Shown: piece after piece, positions 52,498-60,591 of the stretch
How the letters are laid out: every line of letters starts with the position of its first letter
Position numbering within the stretch: position 1 is the stretch's first letter
From: Paracoccus salipaludis
GTDB lineage: Bacteria > Pseudomonadota > Alphaproteobacteria > Rhodobacterales > Rhodobacteraceae
Length of the DNA: 64,000 bases
Reading direction: 5' to 3'
Assembly (NCBI RefSeq): GCF_002287065.1
Contig: NZ_NSJZ01000013.1
Coordinates: forward strand, 1 to 64,000
Made by a program: the position numbers and the translations under genes
The notes under the pieces: generated by a model
Database searches by the model: none
The model's input: the letters and a program-made list of their open reading frames with translations, nothing else
What the model was told of the DNA's origin: nothing

Positions 52498-52608
52498 CAG
52501 GCGGGCTTCGCCATTCTTCCGCGAGGCAACCTTCACCATGGCCTTGTTTGGCCTGGGGTCCCGGTCCCGCCGCTTCAGTGCCGAATTGTCTTCCTCAAGC
52601 TGCTTCAT
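52498..52608 (-). pseudogene. Relic of an IS3-family transposase OrfA
   Basis: The frame reads MKQLEEDNSALKR, then RDRDPRPNKAMVKVASRKNG. This resembles the leucine-zipper end of IS3-family OrfA (typically LKQLEEENxRLKKLVAxLxLDKAMLxDVLSKK), with the middle damaged. Neither the upstream helix-turn-helix nor OrfB is recognisable nearby, and no terminal repeats were found. Confidence 0.4.
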
Positions 52609-52952
52609 TCCGTTGCCGCTCGTGCCGGTCTCTGCCCGCTTCGGTGCGAGTCCGTTCTTCCGTCAGCCGTCCCTTCGGTGTCCGGACATTCCCTCGCTTC
52701 GGAAGTGTGCCCGAGATGTCGGCGTCGGAACGGACCAGCTTCAGAGACAGGGCCAAACGGTTTCCAAGGGAGAAAGACGATCTTCCCGGCGGGACTCCGG
52801 GCAAGGCGCCCTGGCGTCGCTGGCCGCGCCCTGCCGAAATTGCCGAGGCACGGGAAGCCCCTCTGCATGAGACCGCCTGTGTTCCCGCGATGCCTTCGTC
52901 AGCAATCCGGCAAGGGGCGACCCGATGCGGATGGTCGCGACGCAACTGCTCA

Positions 52953-52986
52953 AGGGAAGCCGGTGCAACAGGGCACCGGCTTCCCT
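52953..52986 (-). terminator. Strong terminator hairpin downstream of the MFS gene
   Basis: GGGAAGCCGGTGC (52954-52966) pairs perfectly with GCACCGGCTTCCC (52973-52985) around AACAGG, with one further A-T pair. It lies about 80 bp past the stop of the minus-strand MFS gene. No long T run follows. Confidence 0.65.
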
Positions 52987-53067
52987 GATCCTGATCCTGC
53001 CACCCTTTGTCCCGCCAGGGGCGCAAGATGGCAGGACGGTTCTGGAAGACGCAGGGGTCGCCCGGTG

Positions 53068-54411
53068 TCAGGCTTCCACGCGGCTCTCCTCGGCACGGCC
53101 ATAGGTGGCGCCATTGACCAGGATCGCGCCGGCCGCCAGCGCGGCCGGCACGGCCAGCACGCAGAAAATGGTCGTGAAGCTCCAGCCGAAGCCCAGCAGC
53201 ACGCCGCCGATGGACGACCCCAGGATCGACCCCAGTCGCCCAACGCCCAGCATCCAGCTGACGCCCGTGGCACGCATCGGCGTCGGATAGCAGGTCGGCG
53301 CATAGGCGTTCAGGCCCGTCTGGCCACCGCTCATGAAGAAGCCGACCAGACCCACGATCAGCGCAAGCCCCGCCGCGTGCAGGCCGCTGGTGCCCAGCAG
53401 GATCAGGGCAGCCCCGCCGCACAGATAGGCCAGCGCGATCGAGCGGGCCGCGCCGAACCGGTCCATCGCCAGTCCCACGAGGATGGCGCCGATGGTGCCG
53501 CCAAGCTGGAACATCGCCGTGACGGTGGCCGCGCGGTCGACCGACATGCCGCCGTCGCGGATCATCGTCGGCAGCCAGCTCGTGGTCAGGTAGATCACCA
53601 GCAGGCCCATGAAATAGCAGACCCACAGTGTGAAGGTGCGCAGGGCGAAGGCGCCGGTGAACAGCGCAGCAAAGGGCTGGCGCGCCCCGACCTTCTCCTC
53701 GACCAGGGAGAAATGCCTGACGTTGCCGAGGTCGGCGCCGGTGACGCGGCCAAGGACCCGCCCGATGGCCTGGACCGGCCGGCCGCGGACCAGCATGAAG
53801 CGCGCCGATTCCGGCAGGGCGAACAGCATCACCAGCCACAGGATCAAGGGGATGAACGCGCCGAAATGCAGCACCGACTGCCATCCCCAGCGGGGCAGCA
53901 TCCAGGCCGCAACGAAGCCGATGAGAGCCGAGCCGAAGTTGAAGCCGGTGAACATCGTCGCCAGCAGGAAGGAGCGCGAGCGCTTCGGCACGTATTCCGA
54001 CAAGAGCGTCGTGGTGTTGGGCATCGCCGCCCCAAGCCCAAGGCCGGTGGCGAACCGCAGGGCCGCCATCTCTGTCGGGTTGCGCGACAGCGCGGTCAGC
54101 CAGGTCAGCACGCCGAAGGCGAAGACCGAACCCAGCAGCACCTTGCGCCGCCCCAGCCAGTCCGAGGACGAGCCGGCCAGGATCGCCCCCACGGCCAGGC
54201 CGATGGGCGCGGCGCCCATGACAAGCCCGAAGGCAGCGCGAGAGATGCCCCATTCCTCGATGATCGAGGGGGCCAGAAAGCCCATGACCGCCACGTCCAT
54301 GCCGTCGCAGAACACGATGGCAAAGCACAGCGCGGTCAGCATCCATTGCTGCGCCGACATGCGGCGGCTGTCGATAAAGGACTGGATTTCCAGATTATCG
54401 GTTTGTTGCAC
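53068..54411 (-). CDS. MFS transporter, aromatic acid:H+ symporter (AAHS) type
   Basis: The 447-residue transporter has 12 predicted membrane segments. The first helix carries the AAHS-type DGMDVAVMGFLAPSI, with the two Asp needed for aromatic acid uptake in PcaK-like carriers. The loop 2-3 motif is GSSSDWLGRRKVLL and the sixth segment is followed by FALPESARFMLVRGR. The start is GTG 54411 because GGGAGGA lies directly upstream; the frame extends further without a site. The likely substrate is an aromatic acid such as 4-hydroxybenzoate, protocatechuate or gallate, consistent with the catabolic genes next to it. Confidence 0.88.
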   Translation of the reverse strand: MQQTDNLEIQSFIDSRRMSAQQWMLTALCFAIVFCDGMDVAVMGFLAPSIIEEWGISRAAFGLVMGAAPIGLAVGAILAGSSSDWLGRRKVLLGSVFAFGVLTWLTALSRNPTEMAALRFATGLGLGAAMPNTTTLLSEYVPKRSRSFLLATMFTGFNFGSALIGFVAAWMLPRWGWQSVLHFGAFIPLILWLVMLFALPESARFMLVRGRPVQAIGRVLGRVTGADLGNVRHFSLVEEKVGARQPFAALFTGAFALRTFTLWVCYFMGLLVIYLTTSWLPTMIRDGGMSVDRAATVTAMFQLGGTIGAILVGLAMDRFGAARSIALAYLCGGAALILLGTSGLHAAGLALIVGLVGFFMSGGQTGLNAYAPTCYPTPMRATGVSWMLGVGRLGSILGSSIGGVLLGFGWSFTTIFCVLAVPAALAAGAILVNGATYGRAEESRVEA

Positions 54412-54781
54412 GTTTCCTCCCCGCCGAGCGGCAGGATCACCTGGAAGAGACTGGTCCCTTCCCCGCACGACCTGCCGGATCGGCTGATTTCGGGCCACCT
54501 CTCCCTGAAGGTCACCCATGATGGTGCATTCTAGCCGCCTGACGGCCCGCAGCCATTTCGAAGCTGTCGCCGCGCTATAACTTTCAGACAGACCCGTCCC
54601 CGGTCGACCCCGCCGGATCAGCTCATTGGACGCCCTCGCCGGGTGTCCGAAGGTCGATCAGACGAAAGACCCGCGGCGGGCAGTCAGGCAGGCGACGGCG
54701 GCCTCGTCAGGCAGGGAAAGACGACTTCGGCTGCTTTCCCCGGGCCGGTCGGGCTGCCCGAGGAGAACCGCCCGCTGCGCC
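54412..54781. other. Intergenic stretch between the Bug protein and MFS genes
   Basis: No gene was recognised in these 370 bp. A 7-bp perfect hairpin, GGGAAAG (54714-54720) with CTTTCCC (54734-54740), may end the transcript of the binding-protein gene. The promoter of the MFS gene should lie near 54450-54560, but no clear boxes were seen. Confidence 0.4.
54714..54740 (-). terminator. Weak hairpin after the Bug-type binding protein gene
   Basis: GGGAAAG and CTTTCCC form a 7-bp stem around 13 nt, about 40 bp past the stop. No T run follows. Confidence 0.35.
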
Positions 54782-55804
54782 CTATTGCTGTTGGATCCCC
54801 GCCTCGCGGATCACCTTGCCCCATTTGGCGATGTCGTCGGCAAGGCGCTGGCCGATCTCGTCGGGCGTGCTCGAGCGTGCCTCGACTCCCAGTTCGGCAA
54901 AGCGCTGCTGGATCGAAGGATCGGCCAGCACCTCGACCAGCGTCGCATTCAGCTTTCCGACCACCTCGGGCGGCGTTCCCGCAGGCGCGAAGATCGCGTT
55001 CCACGAGGTCACCTCGAATCCCGGCACACCCTGCTCGACCGCCGTGGGCACGTCGGGCAGAAGGGCCGAGCGCACCGACCCGGAGGACGCGACCACCGTC
55101 GCCTGCCCTTGTTCGATCGGGGCCTTCAGCGCCGTCTGGCTGTCGATGATGACGTCCAGTTCCCCGCCCAGCATCGCCACGACCAAGTCCGGCGTGGCCT
55201 TGTAGGGGATGATCGTGAAGTCCACGCCCGACGCGGATTTGAACAGTTCGGCCGCGAGGTTCTGGCTGCTGCCCACCGTGATCGTGCCCACGTTCAGTGC
55301 GCCCGGGTTTGCCTTGGCCGCGGCCAGCACGTTTTCCAGCGTCTTCAGCTCGCCGTCCGCCCGCGTGGCGAAGACAAAGTCGAAGAAGGCCATGCTGGAC
55401 ACCGGCACGAAATCCTTGACCGGATCGAACTGCAGGTCCTTGAACAGCGAGGCGCTGATGGCGGTGCCATTGGACAGCAGTGCCAGCGTGTAGCCGTCGG
55501 CGGGCGCATTAAGCACGGAGCGGGCGGCCGTCAGCCCGCCGGCGCCCGGCTGGTTCATGATGGTGATCTGCTGGCCCAGCCTGTCCCCCAGAGCCTCGCC
55601 GACCACCCGGGCGGTGATGTCGGCGATACCGCCTGCCCCGAATGGCAGCACCAGCGTGATGTTCCGCGTGGGATAGTCGGCCTGCGCCCATGCACTTCCC
55701 GGCACGGTCAGCGCAGCCGAGGCTGCAAGCGCGATGCCCAGGAACGCGCGGCGGCATGTCTGGATGGCCGCGCGCGGGACGGCCCTGTTCTTCTCTTTCT
55801 TCAC
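54782..55804 (-). CDS. Tripartite tricarboxylate transporter substrate-binding protein (Bug/TctC family)
   Basis: Periplasmic binding protein of the Bug family. It is 340 residues with a signal peptide (RRAFLGIALAASAALTVPGSAWAQA). The mature part starts YPTRNITLVLPFGAGGIADITARVVGEAL and has MNQPGAGGLTAARSVLNAPADGYTLALLSNG and GTPPEVVGKLNATLVEVL, all typical. The GTG start at 55804 follows GGGAGGAAG. It lies alone, without TctA and TctB, directly after the lactonase-like gene; it may feed the Tct membrane parts encoded at 60109-63106 or others elsewhere. Confidence 0.9.
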   Translation of the reverse strand: MKKEKNRAVPRAAIQTCRRAFLGIALAASAALTVPGSAWAQADYPTRNITLVLPFGAGGIADITARVVGEALGDRLGQQITIMNQPGAGGLTAARSVLNAPADGYTLALLSNGTAISASLFKDLQFDPVKDFVPVSSMAFFDFVFATRADGELKTLENVLAAAKANPGALNVGTITVGSSQNLAAELFKSASGVDFTIIPYKATPDLVVAMLGGELDVIIDSQTALKAPIEQGQATVVASSGSVRSALLPDVPTAVEQGVPGFEVTSWNAIFAPAGTPPEVVGKLNATLVEVLADPSIQQRFAELGVEARSSTPDEIGQRLADDIAKWGKVIREAGIQQQ

Positions 55805-55827
55805 GATCTTCCTCCCCGATGATTGCC

Positions 55828-56682
55828 TTAGGTCGCGAAGCCGTAGAGCCGCGCGGGATTGTCCACGAGCAGCCTCTGCTGCGCCTGCACGGTCGGGGCG
55901 ACGCGCGGGACCAGGTCGACCAGATCCGCCTCGCTCACTTCGACCTTGAGATTGGGATGCGGGAAATCCGTGCCCCACAGCACGCGGTCGGGGATCGCTT
56001 CGACCAATGCCGCGGCAAAGGGCACGGCCGCATCGAAGGGATAGGCAGAGATGCGTTCTGACCCGCTGACCTTGATCCAGCAGTTGTCCAGCCGCGCAAG
56101 ATCGAGCAGGGCCTTGAAGGCCGGCTGCCCGGTGCCGAGCGTGGTGTCCACCCGCCCCATGTGGTCGATCACGAAGGGCACCGGCAGGGCCCGGATCATC
56201 CCGGAAAGCGGTTCGATGTCGCTGGCGTCCATATGCAGGACGACGTGCCAGCCGCGCCCCTTGATGTGATCGATCACGCGGTCGAAGACAGCCTTGTCCG
56301 GCGCGCCACCGAGATGTCGGACGAAGTTGAACCGCACCCCCCGGACGCCGCCATCGTCGAGCGCCTGCAGCGCGTCGTCGCCGAAGCTGTCATCCACGAT
56401 TGCCACGCCGCGATAGCGGTCGGGCCGCCAGGCGATAGCGTCCAGCATGGCGCGGTTGTCGGTACCGTGGCAGCTTGCCTGCACGATCACCGCACGTTCG
56501 ATCCCCAACGCATCGTGCAGGGCGGCCAGGGCTTCCTTCGGCGCATCCGCGGGGGTGTAGCTGCGGCCGGGCGCATAGGGGAAGATCGCGCCCGGTCCGA
56601 AGACGTGGCAATGGGCGTCGCACGATAGCGGAGGAGCCTTGTATTTCGGCCGGGCATGGCTGCGCGCCGGGTGGTTGGTCAT
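55828..56682 (-). CDS. Amidohydrolase-family hydrolase, 2-pyrone-4,6-dicarboxylate lactonase (LigI)-like
   Basis: The 284-residue TIM-barrel hydrolase of the amidohydrolase superfamily has the N-terminal motif SCDAHCHVFGPGAIFPYA, later VIQASCHGTDN, VVLHMDASDI, VIDHMGRV and the terminal LWGTDFPHPNLK. These match the LigI group, which opens 2-pyrone-4,6-dicarboxylate in protocatechuate 4,5-cleavage. The start is ATG 56682; ATG 56700 is an alternative. A very long upstream frame crosses the divergent promoter and was rejected. It is followed by the Bug-type binding protein. Confidence 0.85.
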   Translation of the reverse strand: MTNHPARSHARPKYKAPPLSCDAHCHVFGPGAIFPYAPGRSYTPADAPKEALAALHDALGIERAVIVQASCHGTDNRAMLDAIAWRPDRYRGVAIVDDSFGDDALQALDDGGVRGVRFNFVRHLGGAPDKAVFDRVIDHIKGRGWHVVLHMDASDIEPLSGMIRALPVPFVIDHMGRVDTTLGTGQPAFKALLDLARLDNCWIKVSGSERISAYPFDAAVPFAAALVEAIPDRVLWGTDFPHPNLKVEVSEADLVDLVPRVAPTVQAQQRLLVDNPARLYGFAT

Positions 56683-56871
56683 GCTGGTGTGTCCTGTCAT
56701 GGTGGAACCGCATCGCCGCCGGAATGGCGCGCGTCCTTGCGCGCCACCGCACCCGCCCGAGGGCCGGTTGGCAATTTCAAAGTGCCGGCCTTCCCATAAG
56801 GTGAGGCTATGCCTCGTTGCACGCCTGCCGGGGTGGGCTATCGCTGGAACGCAAGGGAACGGAGGATTGCG

Positions 56872-57744
56872 ATGCCACAGGACCATCATGCGCCACGCCT
56901 GGCCTTCATCGGCTTCGGCGAGGCAGCGGAAGCCTTCGCCACCGGCTGGGGCAGCGAGCGGATGGCCACCGCAACGGCCTTCGACGTCAAGGACACGGGA
57001 TTGCCGGGGCAGCGCGCCGAGCGCACCGGGGTCGCGCTTGCCGCCAGCCGGAGCGACGCGCTCGGGCGGGCCGAGGCGGTGTTCTGCCTTGTCACCGCCG
57101 ATCGTGCCGTCGCGGCGGCCGAGGAATGTGCGGGCCTGCTGCCGCCCGGCTGCTTCTGGTTCGATGGCAACAGCTGCTCGCCGGGTGCCAAGCGGCGGGC
57201 GGCGCAGGTCATCGACGCTGCGGGCGGGCGCTATGTGGACGTGGCGATCATGGCGCCGGTCCACCCGAAGCTGCACCGGACGCCGCTGCTGATCGCGGGC
57301 CCTCATGCGCAGGACGCGGCACCGCTGCTGTCCTCGCTCGGCATGGCCTTCGAGATCGCGGGCGGTCAGGTGGGCGATGCCTCGGCGATCAAGATGATCC
57401 GCTCGGTAATGATCAAGGGGATGGAGGCGCTGACCGCCGAGTGCTTGCTGGCTGCCCGCCGCGCAGGCGTGGACGGGCGCATCCTCGGCTCTCTGCAGGC
57501 TTCGAACCCGGGCATCGACTGGCCGAAGCAGGCCGCCTACAATCTGGAACGCATGATGGTGCATGGCCGCAGACGGGCGGCCGAGATGCGCGAGGTCGCG
57601 GCGACGCTGGACGAACTGGGCCTTCCTTCCGCCTTGGCGCAGGCCACGGCGGATTGGCAGCAGCGGATCGGCGACCTGGAACTGCCCGGGGGCAGCGAGG
57701 ATTTCGCCGCCCGCGCCGAGGCGATCCTGGGGCGTCTGGACTAG
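56872..57744 (+). CDS. NAD(P)-dependent dehydrogenase with DUF1932 domain
   Basis: A 290-residue protein like 3-hydroxyisobutyrate/6-phosphogluconate dehydrogenases. The N-terminal Rossmann domain starts LAFIGFGEAAEAFATGW and includes VFCLVTADRAV. The C-terminal helical DUF1932 domain has VGDASAIKMIRSVMIKGMEALTAECLLAARRAGV, with the conserved Lys. GGAGGATTGCG precedes the ATG at 56872. It diverges from the lactonase-like gene. Its stop overlaps the stop of the LysR gene (shared CTAG). The substrate is probably a hydroxy-acid of the same pathway. Confidence 0.85.
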   Translation: MPQDHHAPRLAFIGFGEAAEAFATGWGSERMATATAFDVKDTGLPGQRAERTGVALAASRSDALGRAEAVFCLVTADRAVAAAEECAGLLPPGCFWFDGNSCSPGAKRRAAQVIDAAGGRYVDVAIMAPVHPKLHRTPLLIAGPHAQDAAPLLSSLGMAFEIAGGQVGDASAIKMIRSVMIKGMEALTAECLLAARRAGVDGRILGSLQASNPGIDWPKQAAYNLERMMVHGRRRAAEMREVAATLDELGLPSALAQATADWQQRIGDLELPGGSEDFAARAEAILGRLD

Positions 57745-58907
57745 CGGACGCCTGCCGCCAGCGCGCGCAGGATGTCCAGAAAGGCGCGCTGCGCCTCGGT
57801 CGGCTCCCACCCGGCACGGACGGTGATGCCGATGGGGCGCAGCGAATCCGGCACCTCGACCGGCAGGATGGCCAGCGCCTGCGCCTCGCTTTCCGCCTCG
57901 GCCTGCATCCGCGACAGGCCCCCCAGGTGGTCGCTGCCGCGCAGGATTTCCCGCATCATGATGACCGAGGACGTTTCGATCACGTTGCGGGGCCGGTGCC
58001 CGGCCAGGAACGCGTCCAGCGTGGCGCGGAGCGGCGTCTGCCGGCGCGGCATCACCCAAGGGTAATCCACCAGATCTGCGGCGCTGAGGCCCGCCCGCGC
58101 CAGCACCGGATGGCCGTGCCGGGCCACGATCACCGCGGAATCCTCGAACAACCGTTCCTGCTGGATGTCGGGAATGGGCTGGGGAATGCGCAGCGCCCCC
58201 ACCATCATGTCGATCTCGCCCCGCCGCAGGCCGCCCAGCAGTTCGTCATAGCGCCCGTCGATGACCTCGAAGGGAAGGCTGGGGCGCAGTTCGCGGAAGC
58301 GCAGCAGGGCGGCGGGCAGGAAGCCCGAGCGCGACAGCGGCAGCGATCCGATGACGATCCGCCCGACCTCGTGTCCGGCCAGCGCGGCCAGTTCGGACGC
58401 GGCCTGGTCAAGCTCGGCAAAGGCCAGCCGGGCCGCCTGGGCCAGCGCCTGCGCGGCGCGCGTCGCGATCAGCCCGTGCGTCGTGCGCTGGAAGAACTGC
58501 ACGCCCGCCGATTGCTCCAGCATGGTGGTCGAGCGGTGGACCGTGGGCTGCGCCAGCCCCAGATGGCGGGCCGCGAGGGTGAAGTTCCCAAGCTCGGATA
58601 CCGCGATCAGGGCCGAAAGCTGGGCCCGCGTCGCCTGGTGGCGGATCGGGCGAGCCATGTCGGCCATCGCCTCGTCCAGAAACCCCAGTGCCCGGTCCAC
58701 GCGGCGGGCGAAGACCTCCCCCGCCGGGGTCAGGAAGATCCCGCGCGGGCTGCGCGCGAACAACGCAAGCCCGGCGTCGTCTTCCAGCTTGCGCATGGCC
58801 TGGGTGACGGCGGGCTGCGAGACAAGGCAGGCCGCGGCGGTCTGGGTCACCGAATGGGTGCGTGCCAGCGCCTGGAACATGCGCAGGTGACGGATGCTCG
58901 GCTGCAC
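57741..58907 (-). CDS. LysR-family regulator with two tandem helix-turn-helix domains
   Basis: The 388-residue regulator is about 80-90 residues longer than the family norm. Residues 4-64 are a normal LysR DNA-binding domain (RHLRMFQALARTHSVTQTAAACLVSQPAVTQAMRKLEDDAGLALFARSPRGIFLT). Residues 94-152 form a second one (LSALIAVSELGNFTLAARHLGLAQPTVHRSTTMLEQSAGVQFFQRTTHGLIAT). The substrate-binding domain follows (about 175-385). It probably controls the neighbouring aromatic or tricarboxylic acid genes. Its stop is shared with the convergent dehydrogenase. Confidence 0.9.
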   Translation of the reverse strand: MQPSIRHLRMFQALARTHSVTQTAAACLVSQPAVTQAMRKLEDDAGLALFARSPRGIFLTPAGEVFARRVDRALGFLDEAMADMARPIRHQATRAQLSALIAVSELGNFTLAARHLGLAQPTVHRSTTMLEQSAGVQFFQRTTHGLIATRAAQALAQAARLAFAELDQAASELAALAGHEVGRIVIGSLPLSRSGFLPAALLRFRELRPSLPFEVIDGRYDELLGGLRRGEIDMMVGALRIPQPIPDIQQERLFEDSAVIVARHGHPVLARAGLSAADLVDYPWVMPRRQTPLRATLDAFLAGHRPRNVIETSSVIMMREILRGSDHLGGLSRMQAEAESEAQALAILPVEVPDSLRPIGITVRAGWEPTEAQRAFLDILRALAAGVR

Positions 58908-59000
58908 GATGGTTGCCCCCTCAACGGGGACGTTCTGGCTGGGGACGTGACCCGCGTAAAGGAAAACCTTCAGGGCCGCCCCGGCGCGCAGGGGCAGCGA

Positions 59001-60041
59001 TCACGGGCCGGCCCGCTCGCGCCGGTGGACAAGGCGGACCAGCGGCCGGGCAAGCGGCATGAACAGGAAGATGCGCACGAGATGCGCGGCCGTGACCAGC
59101 GCCACGTCCTGCGCCAGGAAGCGCGCGGCCAGGGACATCTCCGTCACCCCGCCGGGGGCGACAGCCAGCACGGCGGTTTCCCAGTCCAGCCCCAGCCAGC
59201 CCGCGATCCCCGCCGCCGAGGCGCAGCTGAGCGCGAGCAGCAGCAGCGTGCCGGCGACAGACACCGCCATCTCGCGCCCCGCCTCGCGGAAGATGCCGGG
59301 CCGGAAGGTCGAGCCGAGCCACGCGCCAAGGACGACCTGTGCCGTGGCCAGGACCAGTGGCGGATAGGACGACAAGGGGGTGCCCGCGGCCGTCAGCGCC
59401 GAGGACAAAGCGAGGGGGCCCAGGAAATAGGGGTTCGCCCAACCGAGCCGGCGGAACAGGAGGCCGCCCGCAGCCGCCGCGGCGGCCAGCCCGGCCAGGC
59501 CCGGGGCCGCGGCCCCGCCGATGGCGCCGGGCAGCGGCCGCCCGCCCTGCGGCCAGCCGTCCAGCCAGTAGATCAGGATCGGCAGAACCGTCACGATGGC
59601 GGCGATGCGCAGCGTTTGCGCCATGATCACCGGCGCGGGCGGGATGTCGCATTGCTCGGCCAGGACCGCGGCCTCGACCGGGCTGATCGGAAAGGTGGCC
59701 AGCACCATGCGCGACAGCCGCGCGCGGGCCAGCCGTGCCTGCAGCACCGCGACCCCGAGCGAGTAAAGCGCCGTCATCGCCGCGAGGCCCACCAGCAGCG
59801 GCGACATGGCCAGCACCGTGGCGACTGCCTGGGGGGTGAAGGACAGTCCCACCTGCGAGGCGACGACCGCCTGGCCGAAGGGCCGGGTGACGACCGGCAG
59901 CGTCCGGTCCAGCAGGCCCGTCAGCGACAGCATCGCCGACACGAGCAGCGGACCCATCATCCAGGGCAGCGGCATTCCCAGCGCGGCAAAGGCCGCGCCG
60001 CCGCAGGCTGCTGCAAGATAGACCGGGATCAGGTGCCGCAT
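59001..60041 (-). CDS. AbrB-family membrane protein
   Basis: The 346-residue protein has two homologous AbrB-duplication repeats with about ten membrane helices (PLPWMMGPLLVSAMLSLTG in the first, VLGAWLGSTF and AVAPGGVTEMSLAARFLAQDVALVTAAHLVRIFLF in the second). The family is often misnamed ammonia monooxygenase. No transport function is proven. It lies 67 bp after tctB on the same strand and before the LysR gene, so it may belong to the uptake system. Confidence 0.85.
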   Translation of the reverse strand: MRHLIPVYLAAACGGAAFAALGMPLPWMMGPLLVSAMLSLTGLLDRTLPVVTRPFGQAVVASQVGLSFTPQAVATVLAMSPLLVGLAAMTALYSLGVAVLQARLARARLSRMVLATFPISPVEAAVLAEQCDIPPAPVIMAQTLRIAAIVTVLPILIYWLDGWPQGGRPLPGAIGGAAAPGLAGLAAAAAAGGLLFRRLGWANPYFLGPLALSSALTAAGTPLSSYPPLVLATAQVVLGAWLGSTFRPGIFREAGREMAVSVAGTLLLLALSCASAAGIAGWLGLDWETAVLAVAPGGVTEMSLAARFLAQDVALVTAAHLVRIFLFMPLARPLVRLVHRRERAGP

Positions 60042-60108
60042 GGGGAAAAGGTGATCACAGCTGCCGCCGCCGGCCGCAAGCCCCGGGGAACGCGCGGCCG
60101 GAGCGGAT

Positions 60109-60591
60109 TCACGGCAGAGGCAGGCCCAGCAGCTTCCCGAACAGCAGAAAGGCGATCAGCCACAGGCCGACCGCCGTTGCCACGGCGCGGGCCGGTCGAT
60201 GCGGGCCGGGAAACAGAAGGGTGACAAGGCCGCCCGCAAGCCCAAGCGCGGGCGCAAGGCCGAGCCACGGCACCGACAGCAGGGCTGCGCCGAAGATGCC
60301 GGCGACGGCCGCGGCGCGCGGGGCATCGCCCGGCTCGGCTTCGGCCGCAGGGACCCGGCCCCGCAGCGTCAGGACGAGGTAGAGGCCGGACACGATCAGC
60401 CCGAAGATGCCCACCTGCAGCGGCAGGGCGGCAGGGCCCGCGTCGCCCTGCGAATGCCCGGCCGGCAGGGCCAGCGCCAGGGCGACATAGCCCGCCGCCG
60501 CCGCAAGGCAGACAATCGCCACGATGAGGTTGGCCGCAAGGCCGGGGGGCCGTGCGCCCCCCTGCCCCGCGGTCTTCGCCGCGGCGGTCAT
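60109..60591 (-). CDS. tctB: Tripartite tricarboxylate transporter small membrane subunit TctB
   Basis: The 160-residue subunit has four predicted membrane helices (LIVAIVCLAAAAGYVALALALPAG; PLQVGIFGLIVSGLYLVLTL; AAAVAGIFGAALLSVPWLGL; AVATAVGLWLIAFLLFGKLLG), the usual TctB plan. The ATG overlaps the stop of the binding-protein gene (60588-60591). It completes an A-C-B gene order. Confidence 0.88.
   Translation of the reverse strand: MTAAAKTAGQGGARPPGLAANLIVAIVCLAAAAGYVALALALPAGHSQGDAGPAALPLQVGIFGLIVSGLYLVLTLRGRVPAAEAEPGDAPRAAAVAGIFGAALLSVPWLGLAPALGLAGGLVTLLFPGPHRPARAVATAVGLWLIAFLLFGKLLGLPLP

Larger units (their letters stand above)
52428..53067. other. Intergenic stretch with an IS3-like relic and a strong terminator
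   Basis: This 640-bp gap has no intact gene. It holds a decayed transposase fragment (52498-52608) and a 14-bp perfect hairpin (52953-52986). The open frames between them have no recognisable product. Confidence 0.5.

Noticed and set aside
52464..52988. 174-residue plus-strand frame between ubiX and the MFS gene
   Set aside because: It contains the strong hairpin of 52953-52986 and the antisense of the transposase relic, with no recognisable protein.
56817..60224. 1135-residue plus-strand frame
   Set aside because: It runs through the dehydrogenase in another frame and then antisense to the LysR, AbrB-like and TctB genes. It has no recognisable domain.
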